In this document: in pieces, positions 7,436 to 17,286 of the stretch
How positions within the stretch are numbered: the stretch's first letter is position 1
How the letters are laid out: every line of letters starts with the position of its first letter
Assembly: GCA_019456305.1 (NCBI GenBank)
Contig: VRUD01000006.1
Coordinates: 17,350 to 81,349, forward strand
Source: Cytophagales bacterium
Lineage (GTDB): Bacteria; Bacteroidota; Bacteroidia; Cytophagales; VRUD01
Length of the DNA stretch: 64,000 bases
Reading direction: 5' to 3'
The notes under the pieces: model-generated
Databases searched by the model: none
The model's input: only the letters and a program-made list of their open reading frames with translations
Told to the model about the DNA's origin: nothing
Made by a program: the position numbers and the translations under genes

Positions 7436-8998
7436 TTAATCCTTAGCTTCAATTTCCCTCATCAGTTCAGGCACTTCTTTGTACATCATCTTCTGTATCA
7501 CGCGTTGCATCCACCACAGACAAAGAGCTGACAGCAGAAGCATAAACATCCAGCATGAGGTCCAAAGGCCGGTTCCTTTCAAAAGGTAACCAAATATCAC
7601 AGGGCCGAAAAAGCCCCCTAACCCACCTAACAAGCCAACCATCCCGCCTACTACACCAACTTCTTCAGGAAAATAGTCAGGAATGTGTTTATATACACCG
7701 GCTTTGCCTATACCCCAGATGCTGCCAATAATAATGGCGAGAATGGCAAATATCCAAACGTTCGCCTGGAACATGATATGTGTTTCCCCTTTCGCTAAAA
7801 GTTCTTTTCTCTTAACCTCCTGACCAACCTTTACTACAGGGATCTGCCACATCTTTTTTACAGGGAAAATGTGGAATTCATCTAAATCCTCCTGAACCTC
7901 TGGCGGCCTTTGAATAATTAAATATTCCTTTTCTCCTACTTTTATTAGTGTTTCAGTAACTAAGGTTATTTTACCTTTTCCTTTAGCCATAACACCATTG
8001 CCGGGTGTTGAAACATCCATCTTGGGAACACTCATCATTAAGCAGATAATTACGGATGATAGCAATACCCAATACATTACAGACCGGGCTCCCCATCTAT
8101 CTGACATCCATCCGCCCAAAGCCCGGATCACACCTGACGGAAAGCTGAAAAGAGCAGCAAGAATACCGGCTGTAACCAACGGGAGGTAGTAAACATTTAC
8201 AAAGTACGGAACAAGCCATTGGGAGAATGAAACGAACATCCCGAACACAAGGAAATAATATAATCCAAACCTCCATACCCTGATGTTTTTCAAAGGAGCT
8301 AACTGGCTTTTTAAAGTTTTTTGACTGGTCTCTGGTTTTTTATTAGTGGTAAATAGGAAAAATAATATTCCCGTTAGTAACAAAACGCTTGCATAAATTT
8401 GGGGTAAAGTTCTCCAGGCTTCCAGATCTGTTCCATTATCTGTTAAGTTATTAAGGAGTGTTGGAGCAAAAAGAGTAGTTAATGCTGCTCCGGCATTTCC
8501 TGCACCAAAGATACCAAGAGCTGTTCCTTGCCAATTTTTGGGATACCAATAGGACGTATAAGCAATGCCAATGGCAAAGCTGATTCCTGTTAACCCAAAA
8601 CCAAGGCTGCATAATGCAAAACTCGTAAAACTGTTAGCATAGGAAAGCAAAAACATTGGGATGGAGCAAAAAACCAATAAAAGCGAATAAACAGGCCTGC
8701 CGCCAAACCTGTCGGTAAGCAACCCTGCAGGCAACCTGAAAAGAGCTCCCGTTAATACGGGGATGCCCATTAACCATCCAATTTCCACAGGCCCCCAGTC
8801 AAAGACCTGGTTCTCAACCAGGAAGGTCACCAATACGCCATTCAACATCCAGCAGGCAAAGCATATAGTAAAGGCAAAGGTGTTGAAGAATAATATTTTA
8901 TGGGCTTTAGGAGTTACTTGTGATTCCACTGTTACTGGTTTCTGGTTACTGGTTTCTGGTTTCTGGCTTCTGTACTTCGTTACAATAGCAGCCAGCAC
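7436..8998 (-). CDS. NarK1/NasA-like nitrate transporter (MFS) with large internal insertion
   Basis: A second nitrate porter, 520 residues. Signatures are WLMGIPVLTGALFRLPAGLL, GFGLTGISFAIGIAYTSYWYP and GIFGAGNAGAALTTLFAP, the pattern of the NarK1/NasA nitrate/proton group, distinct from the neighbouring gene. Between two membrane spans there is an insertion of about 85 residues (about 328-412, rich in Lys, Glu and Val) that is mostly hydrophilic. The N-terminal 25 residues, before LFFNTFAFTICF, include a repeat-encoded stretch (KPETSNQKPVTVE) from the array 8931-8972; the true start may be further in. It begins 13 bp after the narI stop and so belongs to the nar transcript. Confidence 0.9.
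   Translation of the reverse strand: MLAAIVTKYRSQKPETSNQKPVTVESQVTPKAHKILFFNTFAFTICFACWMLNGVLVTFLVENQVFDWGPVEIGWLMGIPVLTGALFRLPAGLLTDRFGGRPVYSLLLVFCSIPMFLLSYANSFTSFALCSLGFGLTGISFAIGIAYTSYWYPKNWQGTALGIFGAGNAGAALTTLFAPTLLNNLTDNGTDLEAWRTLPQIYASVLLLTGILFFLFTTNKKPETSQKTLKSQLAPLKNIRVWRFGLYYFLVFGMFVSFSQWLVPYFVNVYYLPLVTAGILAALFSFPSGVIRALGGWMSDRWGARSVMYWVLLSSVIICLMMSVPKMDVSTPGNGVMAKGKGKITLVTETLIKVGEKEYLIIQRPPEVQEDLDEFHIFPVKKMWQIPVVKVGQEVKRKELLAKGETHIMFQANVWIFAILAIIIGSIWGIGKAGVYKHIPDYFPEEVGVVGGMVGLLGGLGGFFGPVIFGYLLKGTGLWTSCWMFMLLLSALCLWWMQRVIQKMMYKEVPELMREIEAKD
8931..8972. repeat. Array of CTGGTTT/CTGGTTA words at 5' end of NarK1-like gene
   Basis: Six tandem units of 6-8 bp built on CTGGTTT, CTGGTTA and CTGGCTT. 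It overlaps the start of the second NarK-type gene and is translated there. A close relative of this array fills the narJ-narH gap at 10421-10480. Confidence 0.75.
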
Positions 8999-9011
8999 CC
9001 AGCTACCAGTA

Positions 9012-9740
9012 TCAGGTATTTTTAGGCTGTGTCATTGTCCATGCTGTTTTAGGGTTACGTACTTTCTTTCTTCCCCAATACCAAATTACAACCTGGTAGG
9101 AGCGCCATGCATAATTAATAGGCGGAACTAAAAAATGTACCAACCTTGAAAAAGGGATCAACAGTACGATCGTAAAAGCGCCTGCTATATGTAATTTTAC
9201 AGGCCAGGGCATAGCGCTTACAGCTTCAATCTCTGGTTGTAACACAAAAACTGAACGCAGATAAGGGGTAAGCACGGCAGCAAACCATGAAGATCCCCAC
9301 CTGAGTCCATAAGCAATCCCCAGACCGGTAACTACCTCCAGAAGCAGCAGCAACAAGATCACTATATCCATATAATTGGAAACCACCTTCAGGCGGGGAT
9401 GCGTAGTCCTCCGGATAATAAGATTTACCAATCCTGTCAATACGCTTATTGCAAAAATAAAGGCGGTTACTTCAAGTATGATCAAACGTAAGGGATGGCT
9501 GTTCCATGCCAGTACTCCCTGGGGGATTAAAAATGCAGTCAAATGCCCGAAAAAGAGAAACAGTATTCCCCAGTGAAACGGAATTGATCCCCAGAATAAT
9601 CTCCTTCCCTCCAGGAATTGTGAGGATAAGGATGAAAATTTGAAACTTGTTGAGCGATACCTGTATATCGAGCCAACCAGAAAAACTGCCAAGGCTATGT
9701 AAGGTAGTGCAACAAAAAGAAAGTTGTCTATAGCATTCAT
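9012..9740 (-). CDS. narI: Respiratory nitrate reductase gamma subunit, cytochrome b
   Basis: A 242-residue membrane protein with five spans that anchors NarGH and passes electrons from quinol. Four His residues sit where the two b-heme ligands are expected: His56 and His66 (IPFHWGILFLFFGHLTAF), His184 and His202 (KLHIAGAF, RLVHFL), almost the same numbers as in E. coli NarI. It lies 18 bp after narJ. The extra C-terminal tail (about residues 225-242) is polar. Confidence 0.96.
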   Translation of the reverse strand: MNAIDNFLFVALPYIALAVFLVGSIYRYRSTSFKFSSLSSQFLEGRRLFWGSIPFHWGILFLFFGHLTAFLIPQGVLAWNSHPLRLIILEVTAFIFAISVLTGLVNLIIRRTTHPRLKVVSNYMDIVILLLLLLEVVTGLGIAYGLRWGSSWFAAVLTPYLRSVFVLQPEIEAVSAMPWPVKLHIAGAFTIVLLIPFSRLVHFLVPPINYAWRSYQVVIWYWGRKKVRNPKTAWTMTQPKNT

Positions 9741-9758
9741 AATTTTAAAAATTAATTG

Positions 9759-10418
9759 TTAATCAATTTCCATCTCGGTTCCTATAGATTTCAAAAAATC
9801 AGGAGTCTGCTCCGGTTTTAGGTCTATTTTAAAATCTTGCTGCAAAACTTTGTATAGCGCCAAAAGCGGCTTTTGATAAATAGCGCCATATTTTTCAGAC
9901 CTTTCGATCAATGTTTTGTGGTGCCTTTTATATACTTTATTTTTTTCTTTTAATTTTTCAGGGTCAAATTCACCGATCATTTTTCTCAATGCATGTCCGA
10001 CCACCTTATCTGCCAACTCTTCAACAAGCTCCTGTTTTTTCATTTTTGGAAGCAAACGCAACACATTAGGAAGATGATCAGACAGTTCATGATGGCAATC
10101 ATTGCCAACCTCGTTGTGTTCCCTGTTTAGGTTCACAAGTAGTTCAGCGCGTTTATAATCATCTCCAAAGAGCAAATATCCTATGTCAAGCGTAGTAGTT
10201 GCCTGCACATCAAATGAACGGGTGAACAACTCTTCCATCTCTTTCAAGGTAGCTTTGGAAGTAAAATCCGTAAATCCTCTAAGCTCTGCACCTGCTGGCG
10301 GATAATGCTTATCAAGAAATTGCTGTATTTGTTTCACCCTTTCAGGGAAAGCCAAATCAGGATAATAAAATAAGCCTGCAAGTTTTTGGTAGTGATCAAT
10401 TGATATTAATTGTTTCAT
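9759..10418 (-). CDS. narJ: Nitrate reductase assembly chaperone NarJ
   Basis: A 219-residue cytoplasmic protein of the TorD/NarJ family, needed to insert the molybdenum cofactor into NarG before the complex is anchored. The family segment EMEELFTRSFDVQATTTLDI followed by LFGDDYKRAELL, and the HELSDHLPNVLRLL segment, are clearly present. Position between narH and narI is canonical. Confidence 0.95.
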   Translation of the reverse strand: MKQLISIDHYQKLAGLFYYPDLAFPERVKQIQQFLDKHYPPAGAELRGFTDFTSKATLKEMEELFTRSFDVQATTTLDIGYLLFGDDYKRAELLVNLNREHNEVGNDCHHELSDHLPNVLRLLPKMKKQELVEELADKVVGHALRKMIGEFDPEKLKEKNKVYKRHHKTLIERSEKYGAIYQKPLLALYKVLQQDFKIDLKPEQTPDFLKSIGTEMEID

Positions 10419-10420
10419 TG

Positions 10421-10480
10421 TTACTGGTTACTGGTTTCTGGTTTCTGGTTTCTGCATACTGCTTACTGCCTACTGCCTAC
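10421..10480. repeat. Two-part word array filling the narH-narJ gap
   Basis: Tandem CTGGTTA/CTGGTTT words pass into TACTGCT/TACTGCC words. The array makes up nearly all of the 66-bp gap between narH and narJ. No gene. It is not one of the standard insertion types and has no inverted ends. Confidence 0.75.
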
Positions 10481-10484
10481 TTTT

Positions 10485-12035
10485 TCAAACTCCTCTTGCC
10501 GGTTTTTCCTTAAATCCAAATCCAACAGATCCTTTTGTATCGCCTGTAAATTCAAGCATCTCTATTGCCTGTTCGCGATGGGCTGCAGGTATTACAAAGC
10601 GATCATCAAATTTTGCAAGTGATGTGAGGTAATAAATGTCATCAGCCGTTTCAGCAGTCAACCCTACATCTTTCAGAACCGTTTCCGCTTTTTCGTCAGA
10701 AATATCTCCTACGGTTTTTCGCCTGCGATGAATTCTCACGGCAAGTAGCTTTTTGAGAACATTTTTAATTTTATCTTCATCACCGGCACTAAATAAGCTT
10801 GCCATGTATTTTAACGGGAATCTTGCCTGTTCAATAGTTCCCCACAATTCCTGCGTACTGGTGTCATAAAGCCAGTTGTCATTCCAGAATTTGGCAATAG
10901 GGTCCATTTTCTTTGCCTGCTCAGTATTGTTTGCTTCGCTCAATGTTGCCATGACCGGTAACATGGGCGGTACATAGAATAACATCGGCAGCGTTCGGAA
11001 CTCAGGATGCAGGGGCAGCGCTAAACCCCACTTTTTTACAAACTTGTATACAGGTGAATATTGGGCTGCTTTAATGGTAGAGTCAGCAACACCATTTTTC
11101 TTAGCTGCCTCAATCACCTTAGGATCAAATGGGTCTAAAAGTAGTTCTAACTGACGATCAACGAGGTCCTTACAATCTTCAGAGGCAGTTTCCTGTATTT
11201 TATCAGCATCGTATAATATCACACCCAGGTACCTTATCCTCCCGACACAGGAATGCATACAGGCAGGTGCATACCCGGCTTCTATACGGGGATAACAAAG
11301 AATACATTTCTCTGATTTACCGGTATGCCAGTTGTAATATGTTTTTTTATAAGGGCAGGCAGTTATGCACATCCTCCAGGCACGGCAAACTTTTTGATTA
11401 ATCAATACAACACCGTCCTCTCCTCTCTTGTAAATAGCTCCTGAAGGGCAGGAAGCTATACATGCAGGATTAAGACAATGGTTACAGATTCTCGGCAGGT
11501 AGAAGAATGCCATACGTTCCAGTTGGAACATTGCTTCACGTTCTGCCGGGGAAAGGTGTTTTAAATTGGGGTCATTACGCGCATAATCAGGAGTTCCGCT
11601 CAAGTCATCATCCCAGTTGGGGCCCATTTTAATATCAATTGGTTTACCCGTTATTAGGGATATGGGACGGGCCGTGGGCTGGTCGTCTTTTTCGGGAGAC
11701 TCTATCAGGTCAAGATATTTATAGGTGAAGGGTTCATAATAATCATCTATCACGGGCAGGTGTGGGTTATGGAATATGTTCAGCAGCCCCTTTTTCTTAC
11801 CTGCTCCTTTAAGGCCAATACTGCCGTTTTTCTTTTCCCAGCCACCTTTATAGATGTCCTGGTTCTCCCACTTTGTAGGATAGCCAGTGCCCGGTTTTGT
11901 TTCTACGTTGTTCCACCATTGGTATTCGGCTCCTTTCCTGTCTGTCCAGATATTTTTACAGGCAATTGAGCAGGTATGGCAGCCGATGCATTTGTCCAGG
12001 TGAAAGACCATTGATATTTGAGATCTGATGTCCAT
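10485..12035 (-). CDS. narH: Respiratory nitrate reductase beta subunit (Fe-S)
   Basis: A 516-residue electron-transfer subunit. The first ferredoxin-type motif is CIGCHTCSIACK near residue 16. The middle set CNHCLNPACIASCPSGA, CRAWRMCITACPYKK, CILCYPRIEAGYAPACMHSC gives the rest of the three [4Fe-4S] and one [3Fe-4S] clusters; Trp in CRAWRMC replaces the Cys that would complete the fourth cubane, as in known NarH. It sits between narG and narJ as usual. Confidence 0.97.
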   Translation of the reverse strand: MDIRSQISMVFHLDKCIGCHTCSIACKNIWTDRKGAEYQWWNNVETKPGTGYPTKWENQDIYKGGWEKKNGSIGLKGAGKKKGLLNIFHNPHLPVIDDYYEPFTYKYLDLIESPEKDDQPTARPISLITGKPIDIKMGPNWDDDLSGTPDYARNDPNLKHLSPAEREAMFQLERMAFFYLPRICNHCLNPACIASCPSGAIYKRGEDGVVLINQKVCRAWRMCITACPYKKTYYNWHTGKSEKCILCYPRIEAGYAPACMHSCVGRIRYLGVILYDADKIQETASEDCKDLVDRQLELLLDPFDPKVIEAAKKNGVADSTIKAAQYSPVYKFVKKWGLALPLHPEFRTLPMLFYVPPMLPVMATLSEANNTEQAKKMDPIAKFWNDNWLYDTSTQELWGTIEQARFPLKYMASLFSAGDEDKIKNVLKKLLAVRIHRRRKTVGDISDEKAETVLKDVGLTAETADDIYYLTSLAKFDDRFVIPAAHREQAIEMLEFTGDTKGSVGFGFKEKPARGV

Positions 12036-12060
12036 GATTATTTACAATTTAGAATAATTA

Positions 12061-12104
12061 GATATTAGATATTATGTATTATGTATTGTCTATTGTCTAT
12101 TGCC
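12061..12104. repeat. Word array in the narG-narH gap
   Basis: Tandem GATATTA, TGTATTA and TGTCTAT words occupy the middle of the 95-bp gap. No gene seen. Confidence 0.7.
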
Positions 12105-12130
12105 TCAACATAAATGTTGAGCTACTATGA

Positions 12131-15100
12131 TCACCAAACCAACTTCTCCATTTTCTTAACGATCACATGCGTATCCCGTTGGGGAGCCACAGGCCCCCAG
12201 TAATTAAAGTGATAGCTGAACTGCCCGTAACCTCCGCATAAATAATTGGGTTTCAGGTGGATGCGGGTAAAGCTGTTGTGCCCGCCTGCACGTTTATTAC
12301 CCCTTACCTGCGATTTGGGTATCCCCACCGTTCTTTCAGGAACGTGATAAACGATGCACACGCCTCGTGGTATCCTTGAACTCACTACCGCCCTGGTGCA
12401 ATATACTCCGTGGTCATTATATACTTCCACCCAATCGTTGTCTTTAATGCCCAATTCTTCAGCGTCCACTTCACTGATCCAGCAGGGTTCGCAGCCTCTA
12501 GAGAGAGTGAGCATCCTCAGGTTTTCCATGTAAGTGGAATGGATATGCCATTTACCGTGAGGGGTAAGGCAGTTGAGCACTTTTGCTTTCCCGTTTTTCA
12601 ATGTTTCCCTGAACTCGCCATAAACTTCCGGTTTGGGGGATGGCTTGTAAGTAGGCAGGTGCTCACCATAGGCGATATACATTTCATGATCGAGGTAAAA
12701 ATGCTGCCGTCCCGTTAATGTTCTCCAGGGAACCAATCTTTCTACATTATAAGTATAAGCAGCATAAGCCCTGCCGTCATTCATCAATCCTGACCAAAGC
12801 GGGGAAGTATTGTACCTTCTCGGCTGAGCCAGCAGGTCGGCATACCTGATTTTAACGTCCTTGCTTCCTTCTGCTAAATCTGCCAGCGCCATGCCGGTTT
12901 TCTTCTCCATGTTTTTGTAAGCCCTAACAGTCAATTCCCCATTGGTTAATGAAGATAAATGCAGTACAGCATTGCAAGCCCATTCGTCTTCTTCAATAGA
13001 AGGCAGGGTTTTTCCGTTAAACTTTCTCACGGGGAAATGGTTGGACTCTATCATCTCATCATATTCCCCTTCGCACATATAATGGTTGCCATGTGCTCCA
13101 AGTCCTTTTTTCCTGATATTGTCTCCCAAAGTGATGTACTTCTCATATATTTGAGTATAATCCCTGTCAACTATTGCCAGCTTGTGCGTTGTTTTGCCGG
13201 GTATGGCTTCACACTCTCCTTTGTACCAGTCTTTAATTTCGGGCTGGGTTATTTCATCTGCGGTATCATGTGCCAGGGGGGCTGAAATAATATCTTTCTG
13301 CGGCTCAGCAAGATGCTGTTTGGCAAGCTCACTGGTTACCTTGGCAAGAAGTTTAAAAATATCCCAGTCAGTCTTGGATTCCCAAACCGGGGCAACTGCC
13401 TGCCCTAAAGGATGAATGAATGAATGCAGGTCAGTGCTGTTCAGATCTGCTTTTTCATACCATGAAGCGGCAGGCAAGACAATATCAGAGTACAGTGCAG
13501 AGGAGTCCATACGGAAATTGAGATCCACTACAAGGTCCATCTTTCCTTTCGGAGCGACCTCGTGCCATTTCACTTCTTTGGTGTGCTCATCAGCATCTTT
13601 GGCAATAGCGTTGGAATGTGTGCCTAAATAATGTTTCAAACAATATTCATGTCCTTTCATACTTCCCATAATGGCATTTCCCCTCCAGATGTACCATACT
13701 CTTGGGAAGTTCTCTTCTGCCTCCGGGTCGCTTACGGAATATTTCAGCTTTTTTGATTTTAATTTTTCGAGCACATATTTTTTTATTCCCTCATCATCTT
13801 TTGCCCCGTTACTGATTGCCTCCTTGCACAGCTCAAGTGTATTTTGATTGAATTGCGGATAAAAAGGCATCCATCCCATTCGCACCGATTGATAGATGGT
13901 GTCAGCCGTGTGCTGTTTTGTCCATTTATTATCGGGAACGGTATTATACTTTGAGAACTGCCCATCATACCGGTATTGGCAGGTGTTGATATAATGCCAG
14001 AGAGGTGCCTGCTGCAAACGGATCGTATCCAGCCAGTCCTTGGCAAAAGCAATGCTGCTCCATGAATCCATCGGTGCCAGTTTTTCCTGTCCCACGTAGT
14101 GATTCAAGCCCCCTCCGTTTTTGCCTACACATCCGCTAAGCATCAGCGCCATAGCTCCTGCACGATACATCAGGTTCTGGTGATACCAGTGGTTAATGCC
14201 TGCACCAACAATGATCATGCATTTGCCTTCTGTAATGTTGGCGGTATTTGCCCATTCCCTGGCAAATTGCAGGACGGTTTTGGAAGCAACCCCGGTAAAT
14301 ATCTCCTGCCAGGCGGGCGTGTAAGCAGCATCTTTGTCATTATAATCTTTTGGATAATCACCAGCCAGTCCCCTGTCCACACCGTATTGTGCCATGATCA
14401 AATCGTAAATGGTTGCAACGGGTATTTTTCCTTTGGTAGTTTCGATGTATTTAACGGGAACACCTCTGAGCGGGTGATTGTCTAAGCCAAATTCAGTGAA
14501 TTCCGTTTGCAGCACTTCATCATTGTCATTTAAGAGCGTAAGTACAGGGTTATAGGACTTATCGGTCTCACCATCTTCATGCTTCATATTCCATTTGCCG
14601 CCATTTTTATCCCACCTGAAGCCCATGCTTCCTTTAGGAATTACCAGTTTTCCGGTTTTCTCATCAATATTTAAAAATTTCCAGTCACCATTTTCTATAT
14701 TTTTAAATTTTGATATAGTGTTTGCCCGAACCAGTCTGCCAGGCTTGAAATGCTTGCCATCTTTTTCCAATTTAACCAGGTATGGACTATCGGTATATCT
14801 CTTTACATAATCAATAAAGTAAGGCGTTTGTTTTTCGTGATGGAATTCTTTCAATATGATGTGTGAAACAGCCATCCAAAACGCACCGTCACTTCCAGCA
14901 TGCAAAGGCACCCATTGATCAGCGTATTTACACACCTGGCTGAAGTCTGGAGAGAAGACCACTGCCTTGGTCCCATTATGGCGTGATTCGGCAAAGAAGT
15001 GGCAGTCGGGAGTCCTCGTCATATTGAGGCATGCGCCCATATCGGCTATCATCTTGGAGTTATACCAGTCGGCACTTTCGCACACATCGGTCTGCTCACC

Positions 15101-15745
15101 CCAAAGCTCGGGAAATGCAGTGGGCAGGTCGCAGTACCAGTCATAGAAACTTAGGCAAACTCCTCCAAATAACTGTAAAAACCTGGCGCCAGAAGCATAA
15201 CTCATCATTGACATTGCAGGAATAGGCGAGAAACCGAACACCCTGTCAGGACCATATTTTTTGGCGGTATAAATGTTTGCCGCTGCCATGATCTCCATAG
15301 CCTCCTCCCAGCTTGCTCTCCTAAAGCCGCCCTTACCTCTTGCTTTTTGGTATGCTCTTCGTTTTGTGTCATTGTTTTGAAGGTTTTCCCATGCCTTCAG
15401 GGGATCGCCCACTTTTTCTTTCTCCTCCCTGTATGCATCAAGCAATGCACCTCTTATTAGAGGATATTTAATACGCAATGGGCTGTACAGATACCATGAA
15501 TATGAGATACCTCTCTGGCAACCTCTGGGTTCATAGGGTGGGAGAGAACTTTCCAATAATGGATAGTCTAATTGCTGGGTCTCCCATACTACGATACCGT
15601 CTTTAACGTGTATTTGCCAGGAACAACCCCCGGTGCAGTTTACACCATGTGTGCTTCTGACAATCCTGTCGTGTTGAAAACGGTTCCTGTAAAATTCTTC
15701 CCATTCACGTGTTTGTGGCGATATAATGTCTTCTATCCAACTCAT
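12131..15745 (-). CDS. narG: Respiratory nitrate reductase alpha subunit (molybdenum)
   Basis: The 1204-residue catalytic subunit reduces nitrate to nitrite at a bis-MGD molybdenum site. The FS0 cluster ligands His33, Cys37 and Cys41 ([14 protein letters not shown]) and the Mo-ligand Asp region ([20 protein letters not shown]) are present, as is the strongly conserved ending [20 protein letters not shown]. No Tat signal peptide is seen, so the active site should face the cytoplasm with NarI anchoring, consistent with two NarK porters nearby. Length is normal. Confidence 0.98.
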   Translation of the reverse strand: MSWIEDIISPQTREWEEFYRNRFQHDRIVRSTHGVNCTGGCSWQIHVKDGIVVWETQQLDYPLLESSLPPYEPRGCQRGISYSWYLYSPLRIKYPLIRGALLDAYREEKEKVGDPLKAWENLQNNDTKRRAYQKARGKGGFRRASWEEAMEIMAAANIYTAKKYGPDRVFGFSPIPAMSMMSYASGARFLQLFGGVCLSFYDWYCDLPTAFPELWGEQTDVCESADWYNSKMIADMGACLNMTRTPDCHFFAESRHNGTKAVVFSPDFSQVCKYADQWVPLHAGSDGAFWMAVSHIILKEFHHEKQTPYFIDYVKRYTDSPYLVKLEKDGKHFKPGRLVRANTISKFKNIENGDWKFLNIDEKTGKLVIPKGSMGFRWDKNGGKWNMKHEDGETDKSYNPVLTLLNDNDEVLQTEFTEFGLDNHPLRGVPVKYIETTKGKIPVATIYDLIMAQYGVDRGLAGDYPKDYNDKDAAYTPAWQEIFTGVASKTVLQFAREWANTANITEGKCMIIVGAGINHWYHQNLMYRAGAMALMLSGCVGKNGGGLNHYVGQEKLAPMDSWSSIAFAKDWLDTIRLQQAPLWHYINTCQYRYDGQFSKYNTVPDNKWTKQHTADTIYQSVRMGWMPFYPQFNQNTLELCKEAISNGAKDDEGIKKYVLEKLKSKKLKYSVSDPEAEENFPRVWYIWRGNAIMGSMKGHEYCLKHYLGTHSNAIAKDADEHTKEVKWHEVAPKGKMDLVVDLNFRMDSSALYSDIVLPAASWYEKADLNSTDLHSFIHPLGQAVAPVWESKTDWDIFKLLAKVTSELAKQHLAEPQKDIISAPLAHDTADEITQPEIKDWYKGECEAIPGKTTHKLAIVDRDYTQIYEKYITLGDNIRKKGLGAHGNHYMCEGEYDEMIESNHFPVRKFNGKTLPSIEEDEWACNAVLHLSSLTNGELTVRAYKNMEKKTGMALADLAEGSKDVKIRYADLLAQPRRYNTSPLWSGLMNDGRAYAAYTYNVERLVPWRTLTGRQHFYLDHEMYIAYGEHLPTYKPSPKPEVYGEFRETLKNGKAKVLNCLTPHGKWHIHSTYMENLRMLTLSRGCEPCWISEVDAEELGIKDNDWVEVYNDHGVYCTRAVVSSRIPRGVCIVYHVPERTVGIPKSQVRGNKRAGGHNSFTRIHLKPNYLCGGYGQFSYHFNYWGPVAPQRDTHVIVKKMEKLVW

Positions 15746-15786
15746 TTTTATTTACGATTTATGATTTTAGATATTGTTCTATTGTC

Positions 15787-15827
15787 TTTCGAGTTTCGAA
15801 TTTCGAGTTTCGAGTTTCGAATATTGT
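15787..15827. repeat. TTTCGAG/TTTCGAA word array between narG and cytochrome c gene
   Basis: Five tandem units alternate between TTTCGAG and TTTCGAA in the 91-bp gap. No gene seen. Confidence 0.75.
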
Positions 15828-15836
15828 CAACTGTTT

Positions 15837-16907
15837 TCAAATGTCAACTGATTTAATTTGTCTCTCATAGATTTCGTGATTCACGCTTCTTTTTTTCCTG
15901 TTAAACCAGAAGAAATAAAAGAATCCTAACAGGGTGATCGCTCCGGGAATGCCTCCATAGAGCATCACCATACCATAATTCCTTGTGTGCTGGTAAATAT
16001 GTTGTTCATCGGCATATTTTAAGAATCCTGATATATCTAATATCTCCTGTTCTGTTAACCGGTTATTTCGATATGCCTGCTTCATAACAAGGAATGGAGT
16101 GTTGTTCAATATTGCTTTTACTCCTGCTTCATTCAACCTTGAAAAAGCTGTTGTCAGATCTTTTGCCAGAACACCTCCTGCAAGGATGGCATCATTCTTT
16201 ATATGATGACAGGAATTGCAAGAGGGGCCACCGTTTTTAAAACGGTTTATTCCCACAAAAAGATTTTGTCCGTTTAGGATATTTGCTTCAGTGATCTCTA
16301 CAGCGGGTTGTTCTTTTTTTTCTTTTGCTACCTTTTTTAAATAATAGGTTAATGAATCAGTTTCCTGATCTTTTATTTCGCCTGTTTGTTTGGCTATTGC
16401 TTCGGTGGGCGCTTCTTCGAAACTTTGACTGATGATATAGCCGATGATTATTTTTATTTCCTCATCAGAGATGCCCGGATCGGGCATTGTTATTTTATTG
16501 AATTCCTCAAAAAGGGCAACAGCATCAGCATCTCCGCTTTTGATCATAGTTTGAGACGATCTTACAAAATTGACGATCCATTCTTCTGTATGCCTTTTAT
16601 GGACGTTGGCCAAATCAGGACCAACCAGTTTTCCTTCATTGACTGTATGGCAGGCGGAACAATAATCTTTGAATAGCGTTTCACCCTGATCCTGAGCTAA
16701 TGGAGTAAAGGGAGACAGGTTTCCGAAAGTTAGAGTTGGCAGCGGCAGCAGCAGGAGGCAGGACTGCCAACTGCCGCTGCCTACTGCTGCTTGTTTGTAT
16801 AGATATGCCTGTCCTGAAGAGCCTGTCCCGACAAGTCGTGAAAGTGAAGGGATCCCAGCAAATATTATACAGATCAATAAGCTGGCACGCATTAAAATTT
16901 TCTTCAT
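15837..16907 (-). CDS. Membrane-anchored diheme cytochrome c, first gene of the nar operon
   Basis: A 356-residue protein with an N-terminal signal sequence, two CxxCH sites (CSACH at 83-87 and CNSCH at 230-234) with likely Met ligands further on, and one C-terminal span (about 311-334) followed by a positive tail. It would sit on the periplasmic face with its hemes outside. A cytochrome c directly before narG recalls narC of some non-enteric nar operons, suggesting an electron route into or around NarI; this is inference. Residues about 40-57 are encoded by the GGCAGC/CTGCTGC word array 16738-16790, read in frame between the signal sequence and the first heme domain. Two FNR-like boxes precede the gene. 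Confidence 0.85.
   Translation of the reverse strand: MKKILMRASLLICIIFAGIPSLSRLVGTGSSGQAYLYKQAAVGSGSWQSCLLLLPLPTLTFGNLSPFTPLAQDQGETLFKDYCSACHTVNEGKLVGPDLANVHKRHTEEWIVNFVRSSQTMIKSGDADAVALFEEFNKITMPDPGISDEEIKIIIGYIISQSFEEAPTEAIAKQTGEIKDQETDSLTYYLKKVAKEKKEQPAVEITEANILNGQNLFVGINRFKNGGPSCNSCHHIKNDAILAGGVLAKDLTTAFSRLNEAGVKAILNNTPFLVMKQAYRNNRLTEQEILDISGFLKYADEQHIYQHTRNYGMVMLYGGIPGAITLLGFFYFFWFNRKKRSVNHEIYERQIKSVDI
16738..16790. repeat. GGCAGC/ACTGCC word array inside cytochrome c gene
   Basis: Tandem GGCAGC, GGCAGG and then ACTGCC, GCTGCC, ACTGCTG words, partly self-complementary. The array is translated as part of the linker before the first heme domain. Confidence 0.65.
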
Positions 16908-16934
16908 GATGAATGAATTTTAATAAATCATGCC

Positions 16935-17000
16935 CAAAGGTTGCCTGTATTGATCCTCTAAAAAATGATTTTTGTCAGGAGTTATATATGATCTTTGTCA
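16935..17000 (-). promoter_or_regulatory. Two FNR-like boxes and -7-like element of the nar operon
   Basis: TGATTTTTGTCA (16966-16977) and TGATCTTTGTCA (16989-17000) are two copies of TGAT-N4-GTCA spaced 23 bp apart, about two helical turns. Read on the minus strand they are TGAC-N4-ATCA, close to the FNR consensus TTGAT-N4-ATCAA. A -7-like element AACCTTTG (complement of 16935-16942) would place the nearer box at about -42, a class II activation position. The likely binder is the FNR-like protein at 834-1556. Confidence 0.55.
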
Positions 17001-17037
17001 GGTTTTGATTTAAGGGGTAAAACTTTTTAAATCTCTT

Positions 17038-17068
17038 TTTGCATAGTAAAATATAAACCGTATCTTTG
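17038..17068 (+). promoter_or_regulatory. Bacteroidota-type promoter for the PKS gene
   Basis: A -33 element TTTG (17038-17041) and a -7 element TATCTTTG (17061-17068) are separated by 19 bp, matching the Bacteroidota TTTG/TAnnTTTG promoter. A start near 17075 would give a leader of about 210 nt that includes the hairpin 17120-17202. Confidence 0.6.
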
Positions 17069-17119
17069 CACTCCATTTTGCATAAAGAACATAACTTCGT
17101 AAATTGATTAAAAAAATAA

Positions 17120-17202
17120 TTCACCGCAAAGGCGCTATGACGCAAAGAAAAAAATAGAAATAATAAATTTTAAACTTTGCGTCATAGCGTCTTTGCGGTG
17201 AA
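17120..17202. repeat. Long hairpin with CGCAAAG words in the PKS leader
   Basis: Arms 17120-17147 and 17175-17202 are 28-bp inverted repeats with one mismatch, starting TTCACCGCAAAG. The word CGCAAAG also builds the inner arms of the element at 4202-4344. No clear target duplication is seen here. Confidence 0.7.
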
Positions 17203-17286
17203 AATTATTGAAATTCCGATACAATTAATTACCATATATTTTAACTAAGTTTACAATACGAATTACTTCTATTTAACCTGGTCTAT

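Noticed and set aside
12959..13631. Plus-strand frames opposite narG
   Set aside because: They mirror narG codon structure and lack start signals or family resemblance.
17120..17202. Third MITE with a target duplication
   Set aside because: Flanks AAAATAAT and AAATTATT are not a direct repeat, so only an inverted repeat is claimed.
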